A stretch of DNA of 64,000 nucleotides from an uncultured Clostridia bacterium (GTDB lineage: Bacteria; Bacillota; Clostridia; Christensenellales; Borkfalkiaceae): assembly GCA_944376295.1 (NCBI GenBank), contig CALWCE010000009.1, positions 1 to 64,000 on the forward strand, read 5' to 3'. The notes below the pieces were generated by a model. That model was not told the DNA's origin, made no database searches, and was given only the letters and a program-made list of their open reading frames with translations. Below are positions 1 through 8,813 of this stretch, piece by piece (position 1 is the stretch's first letter; each line of letters starts with the position of its first letter). The translations under genes were made by a program, and so were the position numbers.

Positions 1-70
1 CGGAGAGGAAGTCTACCATCTTCCCCTTTCCTTCGTCGCCCCAGTTGATCCCGCAAATGGATGTCAGCAT
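1..70 (-). CDS. purA: Adenylosuccinate synthetase, N-terminal tip (partial)
   Basis: Only the first 23 codons lie in the window; the rest runs off the left edge. The reading begins MLTSICGINWGDEGKGKMVD, which carries the GxxWGDEGKGK GTP-binding loop that opens adenylosuccinate synthetase, the enzyme that joins IMP and aspartate in AMP synthesis. The ATG at 70-68 is preceded by a GGAGGG ribosome site. A strong minus-strand promoter lies about 60 bp upstream. The family call rests on this diagnostic loop alone, which is very specific. Confidence 0.9.
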   Translation of the reverse strand, partial: MLTSICGINWGDEGKGKMVDFLS

Positions 71-128
71 TTGTTTTTCCCTCCAAAGCCCGCATTGCAC
101 ATAGTCGGGCATTATCAAAATACATTCT

Positions 129-158
129 ATTATACAATGGGGAGGGAAGTACTGTCAA
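129..158 (-). promoter_or_regulatory. Promoter of purA
   Basis: On the minus strand, TTGACA (158-153) and TATAAT (134-129) are separated by 18 bp, a full consensus vegetative promoter. The leader of about 55 nt contains a GCCCG/CGGGC stem (about 80-103) just before the ribosome site. I see no purine-riboswitch core in it. Confidence 0.8.
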
Positions 159-271
159 GCGATAGGACGGAGTTTTTCCTCTCATTCAAAGAAATGCGGG
201 GCTTTTGGGGCGCGCTCCGTGCCATGCTGTTGTGATTTACCAAATTGTTGCAAATTTTTTACAAATAGAGG

Positions 272-300
272 TTGACATTTCGGCTGTATGCGCGTAAAAT
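272..300 (+). promoter_or_regulatory. Promoter of the Nudix gene
   Basis: TTGACA (272-277), a 17-bp spacer and TAAAAT (295-300) lie 30 bp before the ATG at 330. Confidence 0.75.
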
Positions 301-329
301 AGAGAGAAAAATATCGGGAGGAAGAAGAG

Positions 330-827
330 ATGTATTGCATGGACTGCGGAGAAAAACTCACGCTGCGGTTCCTGGAGAACGAAGGCCTCGTGCCTTACTG
401 TCCCAAGTGCGAAAAATTCAAGTTCCCCTTCTTTCCCGTTGCGGTGTCTATGACCGTCGTCAACCGCTCGGAGGACAAGATCCTTCTGGCGCGCCATGTG
501 GGCGATGAGGATTATAAGCTGTTTGCGGGTTATATCAGGAAGGGCGAAAACGCCGAAAAGGCGCTGGTGCGCGAACTGCGCGAGGAGACCCGCCTCAATG
601 CCGTCAAGTGGCGCTATCATGCGTCGCGCTATCATGAGCAGAAAGATCTTCTGATGCTCAACTATATCGTGACGGCGGACGAAAATGCGGAGACCGTCCT
701 CAACGAGGAACTCACCGAGGTGAAGTGGTGTACGCCCGAAGAGGCAAAGGAACTCATCCGCAAGAATTCGACGGCGGAGCATTTCCTCTTGGGTGCCTTT
801 TCCGAACTGCATCCGAAAAAGAAGTAA
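330..827 (+). CDS. Nudix hydrolase with N-terminal zinc ribbon
   Basis: This 165-residue protein hydrolyses, by family, a nucleoside diphosphate linked to another group. The Nudix box starts at the GYIRKGE segment (about residues 70-92) and keeps the catalytic REL-REE core, but the conserved glycine near its end is replaced by arginine (REETRL). The N-terminus has two CxxC pairs, CMDC at 3-6 and CPKC at 24-27, predicting a zinc ribbon as in NADH pyrophosphatase NudC. The SQPWPFPxS NudC signature is absent, so the substrate is open. The ATG at 330 follows AGGAAGAAGAG. The gene has its own promoter and terminator and is monocistronic. Confidence 0.85.
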   Translation: MYCMDCGEKLTLRFLENEGLVPYCPKCEKFKFPFFPVAVSMTVVNRSEDKILLARHVGDEDYKLFAGYIRKGENAEKALVRELREETRLNAVKWRYHASRYHEQKDLLMLNYIVTADENAETVLNEELTEVKWCTPEEAKELIRKNSTAEHFLLGAFSELHPKKK

Positions 828-905
828 ACAAAAACGGGACGGTTTGAGCGAAATTTCGACAGGGAAATTACCGCAATAAAACAGTATAGCACAATGAAAA
901 AATAT

Positions 906-949
906 AGCGCACGATACCTTGCAGACAAGGCAGTGCGCTTCTTTATTTT
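906..949 (+). terminator. Terminator after the Nudix gene
   Basis: The arms AGCGCAC (906-912) and GTGCGCT (933-939) enclose an inner CCTTG/CAAGG stem and are followed by TTCTTTATTTT. It separates the Nudix gene from the acetyltransferase. Confidence 0.75.
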
Positions 950-1011
950 GCTTTTCGGCTAGAGATCCTAAAGTTACGAAAAGAAAAACGGTAATGTAAC
1001 GAGGAGCATAT

Positions 1012-1458
1012 ATGACGATAAAAGAAATCAAATTTTCGGAACGTATCGCAGTTCAGTTGATTGCACTTTCAAAAGAATGGGAACAAGACAACTCCTGTTA
1101 TGGTTATCGCAGAAACAGTTCGGATGATCTCAAAGAGAAACGGATCTTTGTTGCAACGGACGAAGATTTGATTTGCGGATATTTGTTCGGTCATATCACA
1201 TCGGCCGAGAAAGACGCCTCGATTTATAAAGCGGGAACCCAGTATTTTGAAATTGATGAGTTGTACGTTAAACCGCAATATCGAAATTGCGGGATCGGGA
1301 AAAGGCTGTTTCGGCACGCAGAAAAGGCTGTTTCGCCCGATGTTGACATGATCATGCTTACCGCAGCCACCAAAAATTACCAAGCGATCTTGCATTTCTA
1401 TCTTGATGAGCTCGGTATGGATTTTTGGAGTGCACGTCTCCTCAAAAAGATAAGTTAA
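1012..1458 (+). CDS. GNAT-family N-acetyltransferase
   Basis: This 148-residue protein is a GNAT acetyltransferase, which transfers acetyl from acetyl-CoA to an amine. The acetyl-CoA binding motif A is visible as YRNCGIGKRL around residues 92-101, preceded by the beta-strand FEIDELYV. The C-terminal beta-bulge segment (YLDELGMDFWSARLLKKI) resembles small aminoglycoside- or polyamine-type acetyltransferases, but the substrate cannot be assigned. The ATG follows GAGGAG with good spacing. Codon use is visibly more A/T-rich than in the neighbours, which hints at transfer. A perfect terminator closes the gene; its promoter is not clear. Confidence 0.8.
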   Translation: MTIKEIKFSERIAVQLIALSKEWEQDNSCYGYRRNSSDDLKEKRIFVATDEDLICGYLFGHITSAEKDASIYKAGTQYFEIDELYVKPQYRNCGIGKRLFRHAEKAVSPDVDMIMLTAATKNYQAILHFYLDELGMDFWSARLLKKIS

Positions 1459-1478
1459 ATTTTGATCCGCCAAGAAAT

Positions 1479-1516
1479 AAAACGAGCAAAGAATTTTACG
1501 ATTTTTTGCTCGTTTT
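1479..1516. terminator. Bidirectional terminator between GNAT gene and proA
   Basis: A 12-bp perfect stem pairs AAAACGAGCAAA (1479-1490) with TTTGCTCGTTTT (1505-1516). A and T tracts on both sides let it stop the converging GNAT (+) and proA (-) transcripts. Confidence 0.8.
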
Positions 1517-1560
1517 GATCATTTTGGGAATTGCGTTTCGGGTCGTCCCGGTTTTGTATG

Positions 1561-2796
1561 TTATGCTCTTGTCTGTCCGTTGCCGCGGATGACGAACTTG
1601 TAGGAAGTCAGCTCGCGGAGCCCCATCGGACCGCGGGCGTGCAGCTTTTGTGTGGAGATGCCCATCTCCGCGCCGAACCCGAATTCGAACCCGTCCGAAA
1701 AGCGCGTCGAGGCGTTCTTGTAGACGCAGGCGGAGTCGATCTCGCGCAAAAAGCGCTCTCCCGCCGCATCGTCTTCGGTGACGATCGCTTCGCTGTGGCT
1801 CGTGGAGTGTTCGTTGATGAAGGGGATGGCCTCATCGATGCCCGAAACGATCTTGACGGACATCTTGAGGGCGTTGTACTCCGTATAGAAGTCCTCCTCC
1901 GTTGCGGGAGCAATGCGGCCGTCGAGCGCGCACGCCTCTGCATCCCCTACCAGCTCTACCTGTTTTTCAATGAGGGCGTCGCAGATCTCCTTCATGTGAG
2001 CTTCGGCAAAGCTGCGGTCGATAACAAGGCTCTCCGCCGCGTTGCAGACGCTCGTGCGCTGCGTCTTGGCGTTGATGAGGATGGGGATCGCCTTGTCGAT
2101 GTCCGCCGATCGTTCCAGATAGATATGGCAGTTTCCCGTGCCCGTTTCGATGACGGGGACGGTCGCGTTTTCGAGGGCACTGTCGATGAGCGTCTTGCTC
2201 CCCCGCGGGATGAGCACGTCGATGAGCCCCTTCTGCCGCATGAATTCGCGCGCGCCTTCCCGCGTTTTGTCGGTGATGAGCTGGATGAAGGAAGGATCGA
2301 AGCCGCCCGCTTTCAGCGCCTCTTTGATCGATGTCACGATGGCGATGTTGGAGCGCAGGGCGTCCTTGCTGCCGCGAAGGACGACGGCGTTGCCGCTCTT
2401 GATGCAGAGCCCGATGGCGTCCGCCGTGACGTTGGGGCGGGATTCATAGACGATCCCGATGACCCCGAACGGGACGCGGACGCGCTCGATCGTGATGCCG
2501 GACGCCGCCGTGTGCCGCTCAATGACCTCCCCCACGGGGCAAGGCAGCGCGATGAGCTTTTTCAGCCCCTCCGCGATGCCCGCGATGCGCTGTTCGTTGA
2601 GCATGAGGCGGTCCTGAAACTGCGCTCCGCGCGTGCAGGTGATAACGTCCTCATGATTTTCGGCGATGATCTTTGCGCTGTCTCGGATGAGGGCGTCCGC
2701 CGCGAGCGTGAGCATTTTGTTCTTTTCTTCTTCCGTCGAATAGGCGATGGTGTGCGCCCCCTCTTTGGCGAGGCGGCATACTTCGGGAATGGTCAT
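1561..2796 (-). CDS. proA: Gamma-glutamyl phosphate reductase
   Basis: This 411-residue enzyme reduces gamma-glutamyl phosphate to glutamate semialdehyde with NADPH, the second step of proline synthesis. The protein has the ProA hallmarks VPFGVIGIVYESRPNVT, the NAVVLRGSKDA loop, and QRTSVCNAAESL with the catalytic cysteine, and it ends with the GPMGLRELTSYK segment. The frame is open further upstream, but the ATG at 2796 has GGAGG seven bases before it and matches the family start. It lies downstream of trmH and yebC on the same strand. The usual partner proB (glutamate 5-kinase) is not in this window. Confidence 0.95.
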   Translation of the reverse strand: MTIPEVCRLAKEGAHTIAYSTEEEKNKMLTLAADALIRDSAKIIAENHEDVITCTRGAQFQDRLMLNEQRIAGIAEGLKKLIALPCPVGEVIERHTAASGITIERVRVPFGVIGIVYESRPNVTADAIGLCIKSGNAVVLRGSKDALRSNIAIVTSIKEALKAGGFDPSFIQLITDKTREGAREFMRQKGLIDVLIPRGSKTLIDSALENATVPVIETGTGNCHIYLERSADIDKAIPILINAKTQRTSVCNAAESLVIDRSFAEAHMKEICDALIEKQVELVGDAEACALDGRIAPATEEDFYTEYNALKMSVKIVSGIDEAIPFINEHSTSHSEAIVTEDDAAGERFLREIDSACVYKNASTRFSDGFEFGFGAEMGISTQKLHARGPMGLRELTSYKFVIRGNGQTRA

Positions 2797-2877
2797 ACAT
2801 TTTCCTCCTTGCAAGCCGTGCGGCAAACCGCACGAAAATAAGCGCAAAAGCGGAGAGCTCCCGCCCTCCGCCTTACA

Positions 2878-3618
2878 TTATTCCTCTTCTTCCTCTTCGG
2901 GAAGCTCTACATTGTGATAGACGGTCTGCACGTCGTCGTTTTCGTCGAGCTTGTCGAGCATCTTCATGAAGGTCTCGAGCTTGTCTTCGGGCAGGGTGAT
3001 CTTGTTCTGAGGGATCATGGTGATCTCCGCCTGAAGGAAGGTGAGCCCCTTCTCTTCGAGATACTTTCTCGCTTCGGAGAAGCCTGCGGGCGTTGTGTAG
3101 ATCTCATAGGCGTCGTCTTCGGTGACGACATCTTCCGCGCCTGCGTCGAGGGCATATTCCGTCACGGTGTCCTCGTCGAGATCGGGCGTGCGTTCGACGA
3201 CGATGACGCCCTTGTTGTCGAACATATAGGAGACGCTGCCCGTCGTGCCGAGGGAGCCGCCGTGTTTGCTCATGATGGCGCGTACGTCGCCCGCGGTGCG
3301 GTTGTTGTTGTCGGTAAGCGTCGTGATGATGACGGCAGCGCCGCCCACGCCGTAACCTTCGTAGGTGAGCTCCTTGTAGTCACGGTCGCCGAAGTCGCCC
3401 GCAGCACGCTTGATGGAGCGCTCGATGTTGTCGTTGGGCATATTCGCCGCTTTTGCCTTGGCGATGACGTCGGCAAGCTTGGAGTTGGTGGAAGGATTGG
3501 GGTTGCCTTTTGCTGCGACTGCAAGTTCTCTGCCGATCTTGGTGAAGAGCTTGCCGCGCGCGGCATCCGCCTTCCCCTTCTTCGCCTGGATATTGTGCCA
3601 TTTGCTGTGTCCTGACAT
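2878..3618 (-). CDS. yebC: YebC/PmpR-family protein
   Basis: This 246-residue protein starts MSGHSKWHNIQAKKGKADAA, the invariant opening of the YebC/PmpR family. The middle has the expected AKAANMPNDNIERSIKRA and GYGVGGAAVIITTLTDNNNRT segments, and it ends in an acidic Glu run. Family members have been described as transcription regulators and, more recently, as ribosome-associated factors that relieve stalling at proline stretches; which applies here is not decidable. It sits 23 bp downstream of the TrmH-type gene and 81 bp upstream of proA, so the three are probably one transcript. Confidence 0.95.
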   Translation of the reverse strand: MSGHSKWHNIQAKKGKADAARGKLFTKIGRELAVAAKGNPNPSTNSKLADVIAKAKAANMPNDNIERSIKRAAGDFGDRDYKELTYEGYGVGGAAVIITTLTDNNNRTAGDVRAIMSKHGGSLGTTGSVSYMFDNKGVIVVERTPDLDEDTVTEYALDAGAEDVVTEDDAYEIYTTPAGFSEARKYLEEKGLTFLQAEITMIPQNKITLPEDKLETFMKMLDKLDENDDVQTVYHNVELPEEEEEE

Positions 3619-3641
3619 AAATTAAAAACCTCGTTTCTGCG

Positions 3642-4373
3642 TTAGATAAACAAATTTCTTTTGAGTTCGTACATGAGGATGCCCGCCGAGACTGCGGCGT
3701 TCAGGCTCTCCGTCCTTTCGCCCATCGGGATGCGTACCATATGCGCCGCCCTTGCGCGGACGGGCTCGGAAAGACCGTTCCCCTCGCTTCCGATGCAGAG
3801 AACGAACTTTTCGGGCGGCGTGAAGGAAAAGATGTTTTCCCCGTCCATGTCCGCCGCGATGAACGGAACGTTTCCGAGCACGGAGAGCACCTCTTCCCGC
3901 GTCCCATGCATGAGCTCTGTAAAGAAGACGCCGCTCATGCTCGCGCGCACGCTTTTCGGGGAGAAGGGATCGGCACAGCCGATGAGATAGAGTTCATGAT
4001 ACCCTGCCGCGTTCGCAGTCCGTATGATGGCGCCGACGTTGGCGGGGTCTTGCAGCCCGTCCAAAACAAGGCAGCTCCCCTTCGGCGGGCGCAGCGAAGT
4101 ATGAGGAAGTTCTGCTTCCGCCAATACGGGCTGCGGCGTCTTTTCTTCGGAGATGCTCGAAAAGGCATCGCTGCCGAGGACGAGATCGGGAGCAAGTTCC
4201 CCCCGATAGTCCTCCCTTGCGACGATGCGCCTCAAGCGGATGCCGCTTAAAAGGCATTCCTTCACCATCTTTTCCCCTTCGACAAGGAAACTGCCCGCCT
4301 CTTTGCGCGCTTTCTTTTCGCGGAGGGCGCGGAGTTCCTTGACCTGCGGGTTGCTTTTGGACAGGATGACCAT
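3642..4373 (-). CDS. TrmH/SpoU-family RNA 2'-O-methyltransferase
   Basis: This 243-residue protein has the SPOUT methylase architecture. An N-terminal substrate-binding domain holds the FLVEGEKMVKECL segment. The knotted C-terminal domain has motif 1 (LDGLQDPANVGAIIRTANAAGY), motif 2 (FVLCIGSEGNGLSE) and motif 3 (VRIPMGERTESLNAAVSAGIL). Members methylate the ribose 2'-OH of rRNA or tRNA using S-adenosylmethionine; the target here is unknown. The ATG at 4373 fits the family N-terminus (ILSKSNPQVKELRAL). The longer open frame upstream would read through the rplT terminator and is rejected. It follows rplT closely and leads yebC. Confidence 0.9.
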   Translation of the reverse strand: MVILSKSNPQVKELRALREKKARKEAGSFLVEGEKMVKECLLSGIRLRRIVAREDYRGELAPDLVLGSDAFSSISEEKTPQPVLAEAELPHTSLRPPKGSCLVLDGLQDPANVGAIIRTANAAGYHELYLIGCADPFSPKSVRASMSGVFFTELMHGTREEVLSVLGNVPFIAADMDGENIFSFTPPEKFVLCIGSEGNGLSEPVRARAAHMVRIPMGERTESLNAAVSAGILMYELKRNLFI

Positions 4374-4395
4374 AGTACGATCCAAGAAGAATAGG

Positions 4396-4424
4396 AAAAA
4401 AGCCTTTTTGAAAAAAGGCTTTTT
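4396..4424 (-). terminator. Terminator after rplT
   Basis: The stem GGCTTTTT/AAAAAGCC with A/T tracts on both sides sits between rplT and the trmH-type gene. The pairing core is 4396-4404 with 4417-4424. Confidence 0.7.
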
Positions 4425-4431
4425 CGGTGCG

Positions 4432-4782
4432 TTAGATTGCGGCCTTTGCCTTCTCGCAAAGTTCGCTGAATGCCTTGGCATCCGTGACTGCGAGATCTGC
4501 AAGCACCTTGCGGTTGAGGTCGATCCCTGCGACCTTCAGACCGTGCATGAGGCGGGAGTAGGAGAGCCCGTTCATGCGAGCGCCTGCGTTGATGCGCGCG
4601 ATCCAAAGCGAACGCATATCGCGCTTTTTCAGCCTTCTGCCGACGTATGCATAGTTGAGCGACTTCATCACCGCTTCGCGGGCGATGCGGTAGTTCTTGC
4701 TCTTATTGCCCCAATAGCCCTTGGCGAGCTTTAAGATCTTTCTGCGCTTCTTGACAGCGTTGACACCTCTTTTAATACGCAT
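4432..4782 (-). CDS. rplT: 50S ribosomal protein L20
   Basis: This 116-residue basic protein matches L20 over its full length, with [24 protein letters not shown] at the start and the [24 protein letters not shown] core. L20 binds 23S rRNA early in large-subunit assembly. In Firmicutes it also represses its own operon through the infC leader. It is the third gene of infC-rpmI-rplT, 17 bp after rpmI, and is followed by a terminator hairpin. The N-terminus starts MRIKRG rather than the more common MARVKRG. Confidence 0.98.
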   Translation of the reverse strand: MRIKRGVNAVKKRRKILKLAKGYWGNKSKNYRIAREAVMKSLNYAYVGRRLKKRDMRSLWIARINAGARMNGLSYSRLMHGLKVAGIDLNRKVLADLAVTDAKAFSELCEKAKAAI

Positions 4783-4799
4783 TGTGTTTCAGCCTCCTC

Positions 4800-5000
4800 T
4801 TAGTCCTTGTAGGGGATCATCTTCTTGACCGTGTTCTCCTGCGTTGCGGAGACGAGCGTCGTCTGACGAAGATTTCTCTTTCTCTTTCTGTTCTTGGTTT
4901 CCGCCTTGTGGTTCTTACCGCCGTGAGGTCTGTTGACCTTCCCGGTGCCGGTGAGCCAGAAGCGCTTCTTGCTACCGCTGTGCGATTTCTGTTTCGGCAT
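4800..5000 (-). CDS. rpmI: 50S ribosomal protein L35
   Basis: This 66-residue protein begins MPKQKSHSGSKKRFWLTGTG and ends in a basic tail, as L35 does. The ATG at 5000 is the family start and is preceded by a GGAGG site; a start five codons upstream is open but not conserved. It is the middle gene of the infC operon. Confidence 0.97.
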   Translation of the reverse strand: MPKQKSHSGSKKRFWLTGTGKVNRPHGGKNHKAETKNRKRKRNLRQTTLVSATQENTVKKMIPYKD

Positions 5001-5064
5001 ATGTTTGTCCTCCAATGAGTTTTTCGAATTTATTCTGCCGCGGCGAATTTGCCGCGCGGCTTTT

Positions 5065-5577
<513 letters not shown>

Positions 5578-5590
5578 AGTTCCACCTCTC

Positions 5591-5629
5591 ACAAAAATTA
5601 AAACGGATCGCGCATGAGCGTGACCCGTT
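5591..5629 (-). promoter_or_regulatory. infC leader attenuator (L20-leader type)
   Basis: In the leader, AACGG-GTC (5629-5622) pairs with GAT-CCGTT (5609-5602) around a GC-rich inner stem. TTTTAATTTTT follows immediately, ending about 3 nt before the infC ribosome site. This is a transcription terminator placed between promoter and first gene, as in the L20-controlled leader of Firmicute infC operons. The remaining leader (5630-5740) can supply an alternative fold, but I cannot compute it. Confidence 0.65.
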
Positions 5630-5747
5630 GTTTGCCGCACTATCCCTTTTTCAAGCGCAATGATACTGCTTGGAGTTTGGGAAAATATCGACCCGCACAA
5701 GCCGTCTGCCGTGCGGAGAGAAGGGTTCGCCTCTGCTTGACGCTAGA

Positions 5748-5777
5748 ATGATACCACAACTCTTCTCTCTTTGTCAA
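5748..5777 (-). promoter_or_regulatory. Promoter of infC-rpmI-rplT
   Basis: TTGACA (5777-5772), an 18-bp spacer and TATCAT (5753-5748) lie about 170 bp before the infC start, leaving a long regulatory leader. The 130 bp between this promoter and the hydrolase gene at 5910 hold A/T tracts but no feature I can name. Confidence 0.8.
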
Positions 5778-5909
5778 ATGTTTTTACAAGGTTTTTTTGA
5801 AGTTTTTTTCTTCCCTTTTGCTTTCTTGCGGCGGAAGAAAACGGCTTGTTTCGATGATTTTCGAAAATACAACTGCCTTTTCATCCTTCCTATTTCGAAG
5901 AAAATCGAA

Positions 5910-6755
5910 TCAAACGGGCTTTACCGCAAAGCCGCGGCTTTTCAGCCAGTCGACGGAGAGAGAAAACCATTTCCCCACGGGCGCGAGCTGCGTATCGTAT
6001 TCCGTCTGATCGTTCGTCTCGGGGGAGATGAGGCTCAGCCCGTGCGGGCCGTGTTCGAAGATGTGCATGGCAAACGGAACGCCTGCCTTGCGGTATGCCG
6101 CAGCCAAAAGGAGGGAGTTTTCCACGGGAACGCAGTCGTCCTCCTGCGTATGCCAAAGAAAGGCAGGAGCCGCTTTCTTGGAAACGCGGTTTTCGAGGGA
6201 AAGGCGCTGCAACAGTTCTTCGCGTCCTCCCGTGATGACGTCGCGCGTGCCGCCGTGCGTCCGCTCCCCCATCGTGATGACGGGGTAAGAGAGAACGACG
6301 GCGTCGGGGCGCGCATCCTTCACTCTGTCGCCCAAAACCGAGACGATCTCGGGCTCTTCCCAGAGCATGGAAAGCATCCCCGCAAGGTGTCCGCCCGCAG
6401 AGAAGCCGATCGCGGCGAGATGCGCGGGGTCGAGCCCGTATTTTGCGGCGTTCTCCCGAAGATAGATCATTGCCATCACGGCTTCGAGGAGAGGGACGGG
6501 AAAGAGCGTCTGCACGGAGTAGTCGAGCGTGAACGCGCAGTAGCCCTCCCTCAGATAGGCAAGGGCAACGGGCTCCTTTTCCCGCCCCGAGCGGAACCAA
6601 TAGCCGCCGCCGGGGATGACGAGCATCCCGGGGCGCAGCTTTGCTTTGATCTCGGGCACGAGAGGATCGGGAACATAGGCGGTGAGGTACCCTTCCGCCC
6701 GTTCCCCCCGTTCTTTGCCGAAATATCGATAAAGATCGACTTTTTCGTAAATCAT
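5910..6755 (-). CDS. Alpha/beta hydrolase (acetyl-xylan-esterase/Aes-like)
   Basis: This 281-residue serine hydrolase has no signal peptide. The oxyanion loop PGGGYWF is near residue 48. The nucleophile elbow GFSAGG is near 118-123. The acid region HTQEDDCVPVENS is near 206, and the catalytic histidine is in HGPHGLS near 242. This order matches the intracellular carbohydrate-esterase/lipase family often paired with glycosidases. It starts 12 bp after the GH42 gene on the same strand and probably shares its promoter, so removal of acetyl groups from oligosaccharides is a reasonable inference but is not shown. Confidence 0.85.
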   Translation of the reverse strand: MIYEKVDLYRYFGKERGERAEGYLTAYVPDPLVPEIKAKLRPGMLVIPGGGYWFRSGREKEPVALAYLREGYCAFTLDYSVQTLFPVPLLEAVMAMIYLRENAAKYGLDPAHLAAIGFSAGGHLAGMLSMLWEEPEIVSVLGDRVKDARPDAVVLSYPVITMGERTHGGTRDVITGGREELLQRLSLENRVSKKAAPAFLWHTQEDDCVPVENSLLLAAAYRKAGVPFAMHIFEHGPHGLSLISPETNDQTEYDTQLAPVGKWFSLSVDWLKSRGFAVKPV

Positions 6756-6767
6756 GGGAAGCCTCCT

Positions 6768-8708
6768 TTACGCCTTTTTCAGGACAAGGACGCGGTGCGG
6801 CGCGACTTTGACGGTACCCGCCATCTTTTCTCCCGTCAGAAGGTCGGTATAAGTGCCGTCCAACGTGAGCGAGCCCTCTTTGTGTTCGGTTTCCAGAGCG
6901 ATGATGCCGTTCTCTTCGCCCGAACGCTCGACGAGGACGAGATTTTCGCTCGCCTCGGCGACGGGGGAAACGCCCGCAAGTTTTCTGAGCGCTTCTTTGG
7001 AAGGCACGCTGCCGAGCAGGATGACTCGTCCCTCCCCTATCTTGCGTTCGGTGATGACGGCTAGCCCGTCAAATTCGTCGCCAGCGTAGGAAGCGAGCGT
7101 TTTGCAATCTCTTGCTTCGAAGGCGTCGTAGCACATGGAGACGGGGCAGTCCGTTCCGTCTTCGAAGCGCGCCTTGAAGACGTCGTTTGCAACGGGCTTC
7201 TGATACTTCACATACACGCCCGCGAGCTCTTCGACAAAGGAATAGGGCGCATTGACATACTTACAGGTGTTTTCGTCGTAGATGTCGCTCATCGGGCCGA
7301 CGATCCAGGTGCCGCCCGCCTTCACCCACTCGACGATGCGCTCTTTGAGACCGTTTTCGTCCACCGTCGCAAGGAAGGGCGAGAGGATGACATCGTAGCC
7401 ATTGAGAGAATGCTGCGTGTCGATGAGGTCGATGTTGGTATCGCGGAAGGCGGCGTGGAAGTTCTGCACGAGCGTGCGGCGGTAGTCGAAGCCTTCGAGC
7501 ATGGGCGCGGATGCGAAGTGACCGACCGCCGTCGAAGAATAGTGCATGGCGATCTTGGATACGACTTTGCTCTTTTTTAAGAAGTCTGCGCACTTTACAA
7601 AGTCATCTGCGGCATGCTTGACCTCTTCCGTCACGCGGTATGCTCTCCCCGGGGTGGAATAGAGCGCGCCGTGTCCGAGTTCCTGCCCCTGCGGGTGGGC
7701 GCGGAAGAGCCAGTATTCGTTCATCTCGCCGCCGAGCGCGATGGGCATCCAGGTATTGACATAGCAGTTGCCTTCGGGGCGGTAGCCGAAGAAAGCGACG
7801 TTGCCGCCGTTCCAGCCGACCTGCGTCTCCGTCACCCAGAAGGGACGGGGCAGGATGGGCCGCAAAAAGTCGAAGGAGAATTTGGTGTCGGGCAGTAACT
7901 TTGCAGGCTCATAATGGTTATATTGGATGACGTCGAGCTTTTTGTTCATTTCATAGTAGCTCAGAAGGTTGGTGACCATCATGTCCGTGCCGACGGGCGC
8001 CTTTGTATATCGATGGAGGACATCCGCCTGCTCTTCGACGTAGGAGACGATCTGCTTGCAATGGAAGCGGCGCCATTCCGTCTCGAGCGACGGGTGCTTC
8101 CACTGATCGAAGCGGGGCGGATCGACGTCGTCGAAACTATCGTAGTTGAGCGACCAACGGTACATCCCCCACGCCTTGTTGAGATTATCGGGCGTGCCGT
8201 ATTTTTCTTTCAGGTAGGTGCGGAAGGCGTTCTTACAGAGCGGGCAGTAGCAGCCTGCGCCGTAAGGGTAGATCTCATTGTCGATCTGCCAGCCGATGAC
8301 GCCGGGATGCGAGCCGAACTCCTTTGCGAGCTGTTCGGTGATGATGCGGTTTTTCTCGCGCATGACGGGCGAGGTCTTGCAGGGGTGGCAGCGCGAGGAG
8401 ATCTCCGCGCGGCGGTCGTAGGAATCGACGATGATGGTCTCGGGATATTTCTTGAAGAGCCAGCGCGGCGGCGTGCAGGAGGGCGTGCAGAGGATGCTGT
8501 CGATGCCCGCCGCATACAGCTTGTCGACGACTTCATGCAGCCAGGAGAAGTCGAATTCCCCCTCCTTGGGCTCCATCCTGCTCCAGGCGAATTCGCCGAT
8601 GCGCGCGACGTTGACGCCCGCAGCATGCATGCGCTCGATGTCCTTGTCCACCTCGCTCAAATCCCACAGTTCGGGGTAGTACGCGGCTCCCACATAAACC
8701 TTGTCCAT
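6768..8708 (-). CDS. Beta-galactosidase, glycoside hydrolase family 42
   Basis: This 646-residue enzyme releases terminal beta-galactose. The TIM barrel begins VYVGAAYYPELW. The acid/base glutamate is E145 in WQIDNEIYP and the nucleophile is E294 in WVTETQVGW. Cysteines at about 107/110 and 153, 155, 158 match the zinc cluster known in GH42 enzymes. A trimerisation domain and a C-terminal beta domain follow. No signal peptide is visible, so it acts in the cytoplasm on imported galactosides, plausibly side chains of pectic galactan. The ATG at 8708 follows AAGGAG; the upstream open frame lies inside the promoter region. Confidence 0.95.
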   Translation of the reverse strand: MDKVYVGAAYYPELWDLSEVDKDIERMHAAGVNVARIGEFAWSRMEPKEGEFDFSWLHEVVDKLYAAGIDSILCTPSCTPPRWLFKKYPETIIVDSYDRRAEISSRCHPCKTSPVMREKNRIITEQLAKEFGSHPGVIGWQIDNEIYPYGAGCYCPLCKNAFRTYLKEKYGTPDNLNKAWGMYRWSLNYDSFDDVDPPRFDQWKHPSLETEWRRFHCKQIVSYVEEQADVLHRYTKAPVGTDMMVTNLLSYYEMNKKLDVIQYNHYEPAKLLPDTKFSFDFLRPILPRPFWVTETQVGWNGGNVAFFGYRPEGNCYVNTWMPIALGGEMNEYWLFRAHPQGQELGHGALYSTPGRAYRVTEEVKHAADDFVKCADFLKKSKVVSKIAMHYSSTAVGHFASAPMLEGFDYRRTLVQNFHAAFRDTNIDLIDTQHSLNGYDVILSPFLATVDENGLKERIVEWVKAGGTWIVGPMSDIYDENTCKYVNAPYSFVEELAGVYVKYQKPVANDVFKARFEDGTDCPVSMCYDAFEARDCKTLASYAGDEFDGLAVITERKIGEGRVILLGSVPSKEALRKLAGVSPVAEASENLVLVERSGEENGIIALETEHKEGSLTLDGTYTDLLTGEKMAGTVKVAPHRVLVLKKA

Positions 8709-8742
8709 AAGATGCTCCTTGTGTAAAGTTGTTGCTTTGCGT

Positions 8743-8771
8743 ATTATATCATTTGCCCTGCCGTCTGTCAA
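8743..8771 (-). promoter_or_regulatory. Promoter of GH42-esterase operon
   Basis: TTGACA (8771-8766), a 17-bp spacer and TATAAT (8748-8743) form a perfect consensus 35 bp before the ATG. No operator palindrome comparable to the one at 47289 is evident. Confidence 0.85.
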
Positions 8772-8782
8772 GGAACGGAAGC

Positions 8783-8809
8783 AAAAAAGCTCCCCGGAAA
8801 AGGGAGCTT
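8783..8809 (-). terminator. Terminator after asnS
   Basis: The arms AAGCTCCC and GGGAGCTT (8787-8794, 8802-8809) are followed on the minus strand by a T run. Confidence 0.8.
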
Positions 8810-8813
8810 CTTC

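Noticed and set aside
4371..4378. Partial match CATAGTAC to the 28-bp repeat core at the start of the trmH-type gene
   Set aside because: Only eight bases match and the second palindrome is absent; this is within chance expectation.
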